Assembly (NCBI GenBank): GCA_009841635.1
Contig: VXLJ01000027.1
Coordinates: 21,125 to 85,124 of the forward strand
DNA from: Gammaproteobacteria bacterium
GTDB taxonomy: Bacteria > Pseudomonadota > Gammaproteobacteria > Pseudomonadales > Azotimanducaceae
Reading direction: 5' to 3'
Length of the DNA stretch: 64,000 nt
A program made the translations under genes and the position numbers. This document shows, in pieces, positions 10,590 through 19,270 of the stretch (position 1 is the first letter of the stretch; the number at the start of each line of letters is the position of its first letter). Under the pieces are notes generated by a model. That model saw only the letters and a program-made list of their open reading frames with translations. It did not search any database and had not been told where the DNA came from.

Positions 10590-11531
10590 TCAATCGTTTT
10601 TGCTGTAATCAGCGTCGCTTTGCTTGGCGTCACTTTTTTCACTGCCCGCAAGCGCACGATTCGCGTGTTTGTCCGAATATGCACCACGAAAATCTCGGAA
10701 CGGCCCATCGCGCCATTCGAGCGCTGCTTTCAGTCCCTCTTCACGTACACGTCGACCAAACTCCGGCGCGGCTGGGCGATGCTTTGACATCGCTTCAACG
10801 TCTGTACCTACCATCAGACCGGTACGCATACCCATGATTTCGTATTGACGATTAACCGCACGCTTGTTGTAGTTCAACTGATCGTTGTCAATGAATCCGA
10901 GTCGGCGCGCAAATTTCTCCACGAAGTCATCTAGTTCTTCCTTCGGTAACGCGTAATTGGCCCAACCATACTGCGCCATCTCTGCCCCCGTGAACGTATC
11001 ACCGGTATAAGCGAATTCGCGAGCTTTGACAGGTGGCAGGAACCAAGGCGCCCACATCATGTCCATTGTTCCCATGGCACGAACGGGCGGATAGCCGATA
11101 AGCGCATCTTCTGCAACGATCCGAAGGTCGCACATCGAGGCTAGTTCGGTACCACCCGCGAGACAGTACCCATGAATCTGGCAAATCACCGGTTTGGCAA
11201 GTTCCCAGATGACCCAATGACCCATAAGTGCATGCCGTGACCAGTCGTAGTGTTGTGGGTGCGTTGTACCCGTATCCGGCATTTTGGACCTGTCGGAAGT
11301 GAATTCACTGACCTCATTCGGATCCGGTGCTAGATCGTAACCTGCACTAAAGGAACGTCCGTTACCACGCAGAATCACGATGCCGATGTCCGGATTGGCT
11401 TCCGCTTCTTTCATTGCGTCATAGACCTCGGCGCGCAGTGCGTGGCTCAAGGCGTTGAGCTTCTGCGGTCGGTTCAATGTGACGAACGCTAAACGATCGT
11501 CCTCTTCGTATTCGATGTTGTTGTACGTCAT
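10590..11531 (-). CDS. Enoyl-CoA hydratase/isomerase (crotonase) family protein
   Basis: At 313 residues this is longer than the usual 260. The oxyanion-hole motif FSAGYDL and GYCLAGGTELASMCDLR are clear. The glutamate of GGTE matches the first catalytic glutamate of enoyl-CoA hydratases. The second is not present: the segment reads IGYPPVRAMG where hydratases have a glutamate near that point. The reaction may therefore not be simple hydration. The C-terminal 15 residues are hydrophilic and unconserved. The start at 11531 follows AAAGGCAAAG. It is probably cotranscribed with the SDR downstream. Confidence 0.8.
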   Translation of the reverse strand: MTYNNIEYEEDDRLAFVTLNRPQKLNALSHALRAEVYDAMKEAEANPDIGIVILRGNGRSFSAGYDLAPDPNEVSEFTSDRSKMPDTGTTHPQHYDWSRHALMGHWVIWELAKPVICQIHGYCLAGGTELASMCDLRIVAEDALIGYPPVRAMGTMDMMWAPWFLPPVKAREFAYTGDTFTGAEMAQYGWANYALPKEELDDFVEKFARRLGFIDNDQLNYNKRAVNRQYEIMGMRTGLMVGTDVEAMSKHRPAAPEFGRRVREEGLKAALEWRDGPFRDFRGAYSDKHANRALAGSEKSDAKQSDADYSKND

Positions 11532-11694
11532 AGCTGACTTTGCCTTTAAGAGCGCTGATTAAAAAAATGAAGCCATGAGTTGGCCGCCTACGACGACCGC
11601 CTCAGACGCCTACTATGTTACTTGCCCTGAAATCCAATGAACGCTTGGATAATTTCGCGCTTCACGCTATGGCAGATTTACTAAAGGTACTCAA

Positions 11695-12354
11695 TTGACG
11701 ACGCCTAATCCGGAAATTCGTGCGGTGCTCTGGGACTTTGGTGGCGTTTTCACAAGCAGCCCGTTTGAAGCGTTTGAGCGATTCGAGCGCGACCATAGTC
11801 TGCCACAAAATTTCATTCGCACCGTTAACTCGACGAATCCAGACAACAATGCATGGGCTAAACTAGAAGCGAATGAGATTAGTCGCGAAACGTTCGACGA
11901 ACTATTCCAACTAGAAAGCGAAGCACTAGGGCACACCGTGCGTGGTGCAGACGTCCTGCTATTGCTTTCAGGCAAGCTACGACCACGCATGGTGGAAGCG
12001 TTAGCAACCTGTAAAAATCATTTCAAGGTTGGTTGCATAACCAACAATATGAAACCAGTTGACCTGTCTCAGAACACGCCAGCGAACCGTCAATTCACGG
12101 ATACGGGCCCCATCATGGCGATGTTCGACACGATCGTCGAATCATCGATTGAGGGGGTCCGCAAACCAAATCCGCGAATTTATGAAATCGCCTGTAGCCG
12201 ATTGAATGTATCACCAACTGAATGTGTCTTTCTAGATGATCTGGGCATCAACTTAAAGCCTGCACGAGCGATGGGAATGACAACGATTAAAGTGGTAGAT
12301 CCCGACGAAGCCATTCTTGAACTTCAAGAAGCTACGTGGTTGCAATTTCCTTAG
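11695..12354 (+). CDS. HAD-superfamily hydrolase (HAD-IA, sEH-N-like)
   Basis: This 219-residue cytosolic phosphatase-type HAD has nucleophile Asp14 in LWDFGGVF, motif II in CITNNMK, Lys in KPNPRIYEIA and acidic motif IV in VFLDDLG. DFGGV and the KPdpRIY segment resemble the epoxide-hydrolase N-terminal phosphatase subgroup. A glycine stands where many HAD phosphatases carry the second aspartate. TTG start with AAAGGT upstream. Its stop overlaps the convergent PfkB gene by 4 bp. Confidence 0.8.
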   Translation: MTTPNPEIRAVLWDFGGVFTSSPFEAFERFERDHSLPQNFIRTVNSTNPDNNAWAKLEANEISRETFDELFQLESEALGHTVRGADVLLLLSGKLRPRMVEALATCKNHFKVGCITNNMKPVDLSQNTPANRQFTDTGPIMAMFDTIVESSIEGVRKPNPRIYEIACSRLNVSPTECVFLDDLGINLKPARAMGMTTIKVVDPDEAILELQEATWLQFP

Positions 12355-13253
12355 TTTGAAGATTGCGATTTGAATGCTGCGACTTCTTCGCGTGTTGGAA
12401 TCGACGAAGCCGCGCCATGTTTCGTGACCGCAAGAGCACCTGCCGCACTTCCATCAGCCAAAGCGGCTGCCAAATCTTGCGAACGAACCCATTCGGCCAT
12501 AAAAAACCCAATAAATGAATCGCCGGCGGCAGTTTCGTCCACCGCTTGGACATCGTGAGCCTCATACGCGATTTTGGGGTGACCATTACCTCCGCAGATA
12601 CCCCCTTCGCGGCCAAGCGTTAATACTACGACCATCTTGGGGTAAGTAGCGACTAAGTGGTCAAACGCGTCGCCGGGGTTTTCGATACCTGCTAATAAGG
12701 CGGCTTCAACCTCATTGACTATCAATAAATCCACATTACGATAGTCATAGTCTCGTTCACTGCCATCGACAGGCGCGACATTGAATGCAACCAGCGCGTT
12801 TTGCTCCGACGCACGTTGCAGTACTTCGTCGATGCCATTGATTTCATTTTGTAGCAGCAGCCAATCACCTTCTTCAAGTCGATTGAATGCCGCTTCACGG
12901 TCATTTTCGGTGAGCGCACGATTTGCACCACCATAGACCACGATTGCATTTTGACCAGCGTCATCTACTTGAATCATCGCGTGACCGGTCGCATCCTCAC
13001 CGACCCTAACATCTTCGACGTCTACGTCAGCGATGCGTAACGCATTTAACGACGATTTGCCATCGTCGCCAATGCTGCCGACGTGCACGACTTCCGCACC
13101 AGCCTTCGCCGCAGCGATAGATTGGTTCAGGCCTTTTCCCCCAGGAAAAATGTCATGCGTACGACCGACCATGGTCTCACCGGCCGTAGTGAAGTGCTCC
13201 ACCGAATAAACGTGATCGATCCCAATCGAACCAAGCGTTACGATTTTTGACAT
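12351..13253 (-). CDS. PfkB-family sugar kinase, ribokinase-like
   Basis: This 300-residue kinase has the N-terminal GGKGLNQSIAAAKAGA signature of ribokinases (residues 38-53) and the C-terminal anion-hole/base motif TAAGDSF with catalytic Asp245. N-terminal ITLGSIGIDHV-like sequence and an NVAP segment fit ribokinase more than fructokinase. It would phosphorylate ribose or a nucleoside-type sugar; no transporter or nucleoside hydrolase is adjacent to narrow this. It sits 46 bp downstream of the MoaD-like gene. Confidence 0.82.
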   Translation of the reverse strand: MSKIVTLGSIGIDHVYSVEHFTTAGETMVGRTHDIFPGGKGLNQSIAAAKAGAEVVHVGSIGDDGKSSLNALRIADVDVEDVRVGEDATGHAMIQVDDAGQNAIVVYGGANRALTENDREAAFNRLEEGDWLLLQNEINGIDEVLQRASEQNALVAFNVAPVDGSERDYDYRNVDLLIVNEVEAALLAGIENPGDAFDHLVATYPKMVVVLTLGREGGICGGNGHPKIAYEAHDVQAVDETAAGDSFIGFFMAEWVRSQDLAAALADGSAAGALAVTKHGAASSIPTREEVAAFKSQSSN

Positions 13254-13299
13254 GTGGCTTAATCCACTACAACGAATATATCAAGAGATCAAAGGAGGA

Positions 13300-13542
13300 C
13301 TATCCGCCTTCAATGCGGTGCATAAAAAAGACTTCACTATTTTCTTGAATCGGTTCCAACCAGGCGTCTTGGTATATCTGTCCGTCAATCGCTACTGCTG
13401 TTTTTGTTAACACCTCTTCGATGCCTGGAAAAAGCGCGTCCAATTCTCTTACCAACGAGCGAAATGAATTGCAGGTGACCATAAGCTCTTCTGTACCGTT
13501 GGTGTGTTGGCGCAAATGATCGGGGAAAACCACCCGTGCCAT
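13300..13542 (-). CDS. MoaD/ThiS-family sulfur-carrier-like protein
   Basis: This 80-residue protein has a predicted beta-grasp pattern and the hallmark C-terminal EGG, which in MoaD and ThiS is adenylated and thiocarboxylated. Internal segments (FRSLVRELDALFPGIEE, VAIDGQIYQDAWLEPIQENSEV) fit the MoaD fold, where the protein donates sulfur to molybdopterin. No moaE or E1-like partner is next to it; the nearest molybdoenzyme genes are 3 kb away. The start at 13542 follows AAAGGAA. It could instead feed another sulfur-transfer pathway. Confidence 0.7.
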   Translation of the reverse strand: MARVVFPDHLRQHTNGTEELMVTCNSFRSLVRELDALFPGIEEVLTKTAVAIDGQIYQDAWLEPIQENSEVFFMHRIEGG

Positions 13543-14214
13543 CGCGATTCCTTTGAAATTTCTCGAAATGCAATTATTAATCAGTCCGCGAATAGGATGC
13601 GAACTCTTATCTAAGGTTTAAATCTACACTCCAACGCATGGCGAAAATGGAAAAACGTCCTGGCATGCTAGAAGGAAGGTACAAAGTGTTTTTTACCTTC
13701 AAGTCTTGGGGGCCGAAACGATCGGTGTACGGTGTGCGTCGCTTGCGTTCGTCGAAGTGGTTCGTCCGTCCGTCTATACGTCTGCTTAGTTACGTGTTTT
13801 TACCTTGCGTTAGGTCACCGTAGTTCAACCCATAACTTCGACGGTTAGCCGGATTCAGGATGCCAGTCACAATCCTCAAACCCCATATCCTCGTTAACGA
13901 AAGCATGCATGGCGGCAATACTGATCTTCACTTGTGCATTGGTGAATGGGTTGAGATTTGTGTAACGTCTTCGTCGCAAGATCGTCAAGTAGCAATGTAG
14001 TTCGAGAGTAGTTGCCTAGTTGAATGAACTCCTTTATCTCAATGTCTCGACCTAAAAAGCTTGATTCAGCCTGTTGCACGTCAGTTTAGGGTTTTGAGTA
14101 AACAGAGTGGAAAGTGCTGCTTCTAATACCCGGCTACACGCGTAGCGAATTTATCCAACTATTAGCTTGAAAATGGTGCGCTGAGAGCAGCTTCTTCACG
14201 GTCTGGGAATACAA
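13543..14214. other. Gene-poor 0.67 kb stretch
   Basis: I find no supportable gene in this stretch. Two short open frames of about 60 codons (13638-13823 plus, 13894-14079 minus) lack recognisable motifs and convincing ribosome sites. A 7-bp stem (GAAGGTA at 13675-13681 with TACCTTC at 13694-13700) is present without a clean T-tract. No tRNA-like sequence was seen. It may hold the promoters of the divergent MoaD-like and NTF2-like genes or a decayed gene. Confidence 0.5.
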
Positions 14215-14955
14215 ATGGGATTTGAATCACCTGAACTTGCATATCAAGGTTTTTTTCGTGCGGATAGTGCAAAGGACGCGCCAGCATGGGCAGCTGTCAT
14301 GAACTATCCACATGTACGCGTATCAGCGCGTACCGGCAGAACAATCTATGCAACACCAACCGAATATGCGGATCGGGCGGATTGGACTGTTCGCGAAGCG
14401 ACTGGTTGGGTGCGATCAGAAGGTGTCGAGACGCGTCGCTTGCATCAAACGGAAACGAAGGTTCATCTTCTCGGTGGTTGGATTCGTTACAACAAGTCGA
14501 GTGAACCAATCCTTGAAAATCGAGTGACTTATATTCTTACGAAAATCGATAGCTCTTGGGGAATTCAAGCTAGATTTGGCGTAGATTCATATGTAGGACA
14601 GGAGGTAAGTACGACAAAGACCGCAACTGAAGCGGTCTTGCAGGCGTACTTCGCAAATCTAGCTCAGAAGGATTTTGGATCGTGCGCAACACTCTGCCGT
14701 TTCCCATACACAATGGTGCAGACGGGAGAAGTGGTTACTGCAAATAATGGCGAAGAACTCGCTGAATTACTCAAATCTACAACACAAGTTGACGGTGCTA
14801 CAACCACGATAGCTGCGGTGCAGACGGGGCATAGCGGTGCAGTTGTGGCCGTAACAACGGATAACGAAGGAAAACCTGATGACCATTCAATCTATGTTGT
14901 CGGCCACGCCAACGAACAGTGGCTAATAGGCGGTGTGTCGCATATTGCTGATTAA
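14215..14955 (+). CDS. Tandem NTF2/SnoaL-like domain protein
   Basis: This 246-residue protein has no signal peptide or membrane segment. It seems to be two copies of one fold: residues about 5-125 and 135-246 each start with a helix (SPELAYQGFFRADSAKDAPA; TEAVLQAYFANLAQKDFGS), continue with beta strands, and end with W-x-I (SSWGIQARF; EQWLIGGVS). That pattern is typical of NTF2/SnoaL-like proteins, which bind small hydrophobic ligands or act as isomerases. The assignment is from pattern only and no function is inferred. Confidence 0.55.
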   Translation: MGFESPELAYQGFFRADSAKDAPAWAAVMNYPHVRVSARTGRTIYATPTEYADRADWTVREATGWVRSEGVETRRLHQTETKVHLLGGWIRYNKSSEPILENRVTYILTKIDSSWGIQARFGVDSYVGQEVSTTKTATEAVLQAYFANLAQKDFGSCATLCRFPYTMVQTGEVVTANNGEELAELLKSTTQVDGATTTIAAVQTGHSGAVVAVTTDNEGKPDDHSIYVVGHANEQWLIGGVSHIAD

Positions 14956-14995
14956 CTTCCGAGCTAGCTAATCGCAACACGGCGAAGCATGCCGT

Positions 14996-16162
14996 TTACG
15001 TTTTCGCCTTTCGCTGATTGCCGTATTCGTCAATGAGGGGTGTGTCGATAGATTCTTGCGACGCGAGCCGCTTGCTGTAATGCTTTATGCCTTGAGCGTC
15101 CTGCCAAAACGGGACTTCGTCTTCTTTGGACCGATCGACTAATGTAACGCGCTCCATAAGTCGTTCGTGAGGCCAAAAATCAGCTACAGCGTAGTGTTGC
15201 GCACTGCGGTTGTCCCACATGGCAACCGAACCGTCCTCCCAATGAAATCGGCACGTGTGTTCCGGCGTAGAGTACATTTTTGCGTACAGTTGAGCTAACA
15301 GTGTAGAAGACTCGTCCGGTGATAGGCCACAAATGGAATTGGTAAATGTCGGGTTGATATACAGTGCGCGCTTCCCGGTCACTGGGTGGGTGCGGCAAAT
15401 TGGATGGGATACCTCATCGCGACCCGCACGACCATGATTAGCAAATCGGCCTTCCAACAACGTTTTCAGCTCCGGCCGGACACTATCCCACAGCGCGTAA
15501 CAATCCACAAAAACGGTGTCGCCACCAACAGGCGGGGACTTCCTAGACAACAAAATCGATCCTAATGGCGGCCGATTTGACCAAGTGACGTCTGAATGCC
15601 AATTTGAGGCAACGAACGGGCGCTTCTCATCGGCGTATAGCAGAAGTACCTCTGGTTGGTCTTCAGGTGAATTGTTGCGCGCGAGAGCTTTTTGACGACC
15701 AAATGCAAAACCGATGTCGGCAAAGCACTTGGCGAATGCAATTTGATCATCTCGCGTGATATGGCCTTGATCCCTAAAAAAAACAACTTTGCGCTCAAGA
15801 TAAATACGCAATACCTGTGTGATTTGATCCTTCGTTGGTTTGGCTAGATCAATTCCATGAATTTCCGTCCCGATGCTCGGGGAAAGCGGCTTGATGTGCA
15901 AACCGGCTCGGTTCACTTCTGTGTCGCCGAAGAGTTGTGCTGAATCGTTTGCGCGTAGCTGTTCGGCTACTTCGGCAGTGTAGTGCTTATCTCTCGCCAT
16001 ACGCCTTACGTCTGCACTTACGCGAATGCCTGGATTCTCTTGATAGTGACCTGGCCATGTGTCCGCACGGCCGCCAAGCCACCCATCGTTGCGCTTATTC
16101 ATGGTGAAGCAATTCGTTGATCTGAATCTGCTATTGAGCTGCTGAATTATGAATTCGAGCAC
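14996..16162 (-). CDS. TauD/TfdA-family Fe(II)/2-oxoglutarate dioxygenase
   Basis: The protein has the TauD core: IKPLSPSIGTEIHGIDLAKP at the start of the fold, iron ligands His and Asp in NWHSDVTW, the distal His in RSAQHYAVAD, and the 2-oxoglutarate arginine in HERLMERVTL. Family members hydroxylate taurine, phenoxyacetates or related sulfonates and carboxylates to release a side group. About 85 residues precede the core, longer than usual. The GTG at 16162 has poor spacing from AAGGG, and ATG at 16102 is an alternative start. No sulfonate transporter is nearby, so the substrate is unknown. Confidence 0.85.
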   Translation of the reverse strand: MLEFIIQQLNSRFRSTNCFTMNKRNDGWLGGRADTWPGHYQENPGIRVSADVRRMARDKHYTAEVAEQLRANDSAQLFGDTEVNRAGLHIKPLSPSIGTEIHGIDLAKPTKDQITQVLRIYLERKVVFFRDQGHITRDDQIAFAKCFADIGFAFGRQKALARNNSPEDQPEVLLLYADEKRPFVASNWHSDVTWSNRPPLGSILLSRKSPPVGGDTVFVDCYALWDSVRPELKTLLEGRFANHGRAGRDEVSHPICRTHPVTGKRALYINPTFTNSICGLSPDESSTLLAQLYAKMYSTPEHTCRFHWEDGSVAMWDNRSAQHYAVADFWPHERLMERVTLVDRSKEDEVPFWQDAQGIKHYSKRLASQESIDTPLIDEYGNQRKAKT

Positions 16163-16246
16163 CCTTGTATTGAGCTAACAAATTCTGTTACAAATTTCCG
16201 ATCACGTGGCATTGAAGCACAGAGCTGTTTAACTAGTGCCTGGCAG

Positions 16247-16343
16247 AAAACCCCGACGTTCGCCTACTTCGGCCCTTCATGCAGGCGCATCAAGCATGAG
16301 TTAGGCCCGAGGGCAACGTTGTTAGGCGTCGAGCTGGGGTTTT
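16247..16343. repeat. Long imperfect hairpin, 97 nt
   Basis: The outer arms AAAACCCC (16247-16254) and GGGGTTTT (16336-16343) pair. Inside them GCCTA (16262-16266) pairs with TAGGC (16323-16327), TCGGCC (16269-16274) with the GGCCCGA region (16304-16310), and TCATGC (16277-16282) with GCATGA (16294-16299) around an 11-nt loop. The result is a long stem with bulges. The GTTAGGC heptamer at 16321-16327 resembles the core site of integron attC elements, but no integrase or cassette array is visible. It could equally be a dispersed chromosomal repeat. Confidence 0.5.
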
Positions 16344-16480
16344 CAACGGTGATCTTTGGTCGATTCTGCTTAGTTTTGAGTGTAATGCGAACACTTTTTA
16401 TTCGAACTGGGTTTCTGCTAGACACTAGCTAAGTCATCGACAACCCCTAGCTCCGACATAGTCAAGGAGTCCGCTTGATA

Positions 16481-16513
16481 AAAAAAGACCAGCACAACGG
16501 CTGGTCTCTTTTT
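16481..16513 (-). terminator. Rho-independent terminator of the molybdenum hydroxylase operon
   Basis: A perfect 7-bp stem, GACCAGC (16487-16493) with GCTGGTC (16500-16506), closes a 6-nt loop. On the minus strand it is followed at once by six T residues, and it lies 28 bp past the stop of the large-subunit gene. On the plus strand TCTTTTT also follows the stem, so it may work in both directions. Confidence 0.9.
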
Positions 16514-16533
16514 GAATAGGTTTAGATTGCGTA

Positions 16534-18750
16534 CTAGCCGTTGGCGTCAATCGCCTCTAATACGCGTGGCGGGGACAACGGCAGATCGTTGATTCGGAAG
16601 CCAAGTGCGTCACGTACCGCGTTGGACGTTGCCGCCAACGGTGCAACAATTGGCGTCTCCCCAACTCCTCGTACGCCATATGGGTGGGAAGGATTTGGCA
16701 CTTCGATGATCTGCGTGTCAATCATTGGCATGTCCGAAGTTACTGGCACTCGGTAGTCCAAGAATCCAGCGTTCTCCATGACCCCATTGGCATCATAGAT
16801 ATATTCTTCATTGAGAGCCCAACCCAATCCCTGCACGGCACCGCCTTGCATTTGTCCTTCAACGTAGGAAGGATGAATCGCACGACCCGCATCTTGAACG
16901 GCTGTGAACGCCGCAACATCCACTTTGCCGGTTTCCCGATCCACCTCAACATCGGTCCAATTCACCGAGAAAGAGGCACCAGGTCCTTGTGCGTTCAAGC
17001 TGGCTCGGCCTAACAACGGACCGCCAGTTCGACCGGCCGAACGCGCGATATCCGCAAGACTAAGAGGCTTCACGTCGGCATTCACGCCCGGCTTCGGTAC
17101 AGCTTGACCATCTTGCCAGTCAACTTGATCAACATCGAGTTCCCATGTTAAGGCAGCACGTTGCTTGCACTGCGTGATGATGTCTTCACATGCTTCAATC
17201 ACCGCCAAACCAGTTGCAAACGTCGTGCGGCTGCCACCTGTTGTATTGCAATATCCGGTCGCTTCCGTGTCGCCAACATGGGCGTTGATCGTCTTATACG
17301 GCACGCCGAGCGTTTCGGCCGCCATGAGGCACATGGAGGCCCGTGAACCGCCAATGTCTGGACTGCCTTCCATGATCGTAACCGCACCGTTTTCTGCAAT
17401 CCGAATTTCTGCACTGGACTGCATGCCGATGTTGAACCAAAAGCCAACCGCGACACCGCGTCCCTGCCCTTCAGCTGGCGGCGTTGTGTAGTTCGGATGC
17501 TCTTTGGCCGCTTCCAAACATGCTTTTAAGCCAATCGCCGGGAACTGAGGACCATAAGGAGCCACTGTGCCTTCTTCGGCACAATTCTTCAATCGCAATT
17601 CAAGAGGGTCCATGTCGAGCTTACGAGCAAGCTCGTCGATAGTGCATTCCATGGCATGCATGGATTGCGGCGCGCCGGGTGCGCGATACGCTGCAACCTT
17701 CGGCTTATTAACTAAAACGTCGTTACCTTCAATCGCGAAGTTTTCCAAGTCATATGGTGCAAGCACCGACATGCAACCTGGTCCTACAGGAGCACCTGGG
17801 AAAGCGCCAGCTTCATAGGCTAGCCATGCGCTAGCGGCTGTGATGGTGCCATCGTTCTTTGCGCCGATTTTGGTGCGACAGAGCGTTGCAGAGGTTGGAC
17901 CGGTAGCGCGGAACACTTCTTCGCGAGACATGACCATCTTCACCGGTCGGCCGCTGATTGCCGATAGCTTCACGGCGACAGGTTCAAGATAAATAGTCGT
18001 CTTGCCGCCAAAACCACCACCAATCTCAGATGGGATTACGCGAATATCGCTAACCGCCATCTCAAGACATTGCGCAGTCATGCTGCGCACGTCAAATTGC
18101 CCTTGCGTGCAGCACCAAACGGTCGCTTTGCCTTCTTCGTTAATCGTCGCCGTGCAAGCGTGTGGCTCAATGTAACCCTGATGAGCTGTTGGCACACGAT
18201 ATTCGCCTTCAACGACGACGTCAGCATCTGCAAACCCCTTCTCCACATCCCCACGCTCAAACTTTGTGATCGCAGCGATATTGCTTGCAGGCTGACTTGT
18301 GTCGCCGTTCGTATGCATGGACTCATTGACTAAGGTTGCGCCGTCAGCGATCGCAGCATCGATAGACAGGACCGGATTGAGCGGTTCGTACTCAACCTTG
18401 ATGCTGTCGAGCGCAACTTCAGCGATATATGCAGATCGAGCTGCAACTGCAGCCACCGCATGACCGTGATAGAGCGCTTTGTCCTTCGCAAGGATGTTAA
18501 CCCCTAAATCGCCGCCGCCCGGTAGATCTTTGCCTGAAATAGCGGCCACAACCCCATCCATCGCAAGCGCGCCTGATAGGTCAACGCTTTTAATCCTTGC
18601 ATGGGCATGCGGGCTACGCAAGATCTTTGCATGCAACATCCCAGGCAGGCTTAAATCTGCACCGAAATTCGCGCGGCCAGTGACCTTTTCTACACCGTCT
18701 GGGCGAACCGGTCGAGTGCCGATTGCCTTTAAATCAACTGCTTCTGCCAT
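16534..18750 (-). CDS. Molybdenum hydroxylase large (molybdopterin-binding) subunit
   Basis: This 738-residue protein belongs to the xanthine dehydrogenase/CO dehydrogenase large-subunit family. An N-terminal a/b hammerhead domain (about 20-130) is followed by the cofactor domains with GGGFGGK near residue 250 and the C-terminal RGVGETP. Glu698 in GVGE corresponds to the catalytic base that activates water. It would hydroxylate a heterocycle, aldehyde or aryl-CoA using Mo-pterin. The CO-dehydrogenase active-site loop (AYRCSFR) is not seen; the equivalent reads AYRAPGAPQ, so this is not a form I CO dehydrogenase. It is last in a three-gene operon (FAD, Fe-S, Mo). Confidence 0.88.
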   Translation of the reverse strand: MAEAVDLKAIGTRPVRPDGVEKVTGRANFGADLSLPGMLHAKILRSPHAHARIKSVDLSGALAMDGVVAAISGKDLPGGGDLGVNILAKDKALYHGHAVAAVAARSAYIAEVALDSIKVEYEPLNPVLSIDAAIADGATLVNESMHTNGDTSQPASNIAAITKFERGDVEKGFADADVVVEGEYRVPTAHQGYIEPHACTATINEEGKATVWCCTQGQFDVRSMTAQCLEMAVSDIRVIPSEIGGGFGGKTTIYLEPVAVKLSAISGRPVKMVMSREEVFRATGPTSATLCRTKIGAKNDGTITAASAWLAYEAGAFPGAPVGPGCMSVLAPYDLENFAIEGNDVLVNKPKVAAYRAPGAPQSMHAMECTIDELARKLDMDPLELRLKNCAEEGTVAPYGPQFPAIGLKACLEAAKEHPNYTTPPAEGQGRGVAVGFWFNIGMQSSAEIRIAENGAVTIMEGSPDIGGSRASMCLMAAETLGVPYKTINAHVGDTEATGYCNTTGGSRTTFATGLAVIEACEDIITQCKQRAALTWELDVDQVDWQDGQAVPKPGVNADVKPLSLADIARSAGRTGGPLLGRASLNAQGPGASFSVNWTDVEVDRETGKVDVAAFTAVQDAGRAIHPSYVEGQMQGGAVQGLGWALNEEYIYDANGVMENAGFLDYRVPVTSDMPMIDTQIIEVPNPSHPYGVRGVGETPIVAPLAATSNAVRDALGFRINDLPLSPPRVLEAIDANG

Positions 18751-18768
18751 CGTTCCTCTCCCGTCTGT

Positions 18769-19248
18769 TTAAGCAGGTGTTGCTAATTCGCTAGCTGCAT
18801 CTTGCACCGCACGAACGATTTTGTCATAACCCGTACAACGGCATAAATTGCCAGCGAGCCAATAGCGAATCGTTGTCTCATCCGGGTCTGGATTCTTCTC
18901 TAACAGAGCCTTAGCTGCCACAATGAAGCCAGGTGTGCATACACCGCACTGTAGTGCAGCATGCTCCAGAAACTTCTGCTGCAATACGTGCAGCCCATCG
19001 CCGTCCGCGACCCCTTCAATGGTGCCGACTTCCTTGCCATCTGCTTCAACGCCGAGCACTAGACACGAGCAAACCAAACGACCATCAAGTGTGACCGAAC
19101 ATGCACCGCAGTCACCCGTCGCACAGCCTTCTTTTGTGCCTGTAAGACCAAGGCCATCGCGCAATGTGTCAAGTAATGAATCGTTAGGTTCAACCAACAC
19201 TTCCTGCGGTTGCCCATTGACTGTTGTCGAAACGTGCACTTTCGCCAT
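18769..19248 (-). CDS. Molybdenum hydroxylase small subunit, two [2Fe-2S] clusters
   Basis: This 159-residue ferredoxin-like subunit has one cluster from Cys42, Cys47, Cys50 and Cys60 or Cys62 (GCATGDCGAC). The second comes from Cys101, Cys104, Cys136 and Cys138 (CGVCTPG and CRCTG). It passes electrons from the Mo site to FAD. The length and all cysteines fit CoxS/HcrC-type subunits. It lies 18 bp upstream of the large-subunit gene and 22 bp downstream of the FAD-subunit gene. Confidence 0.93.
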   Translation of the reverse strand: MAKVHVSTTVNGQPQEVLVEPNDSLLDTLRDGLGLTGTKEGCATGDCGACSVTLDGRLVCSCLVLGVEADGKEVGTIEGVADGDGLHVLQQKFLEHAALQCGVCTPGFIVAAKALLEKNPDPDETTIRYWLAGNLCRCTGYDKIVRAVQDAASELATPA

Positions 19249-19270
19249 TTCTTTTCTCCTCTACCTCTCT

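Larger units (their letters stand above)
16163..16533. other. Intergenic region between the dioxygenase and molybdenum hydroxylase genes
   Basis: This 371-bp gap holds no supportable gene. It contains the long imperfect hairpin (16247-16343) and the terminator of the molybdenum hydroxylase operon (16481-16513), and probably the promoter of the dioxygenase gene, which reads to the left. I could not identify that promoter with confidence. Confidence 0.6.
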
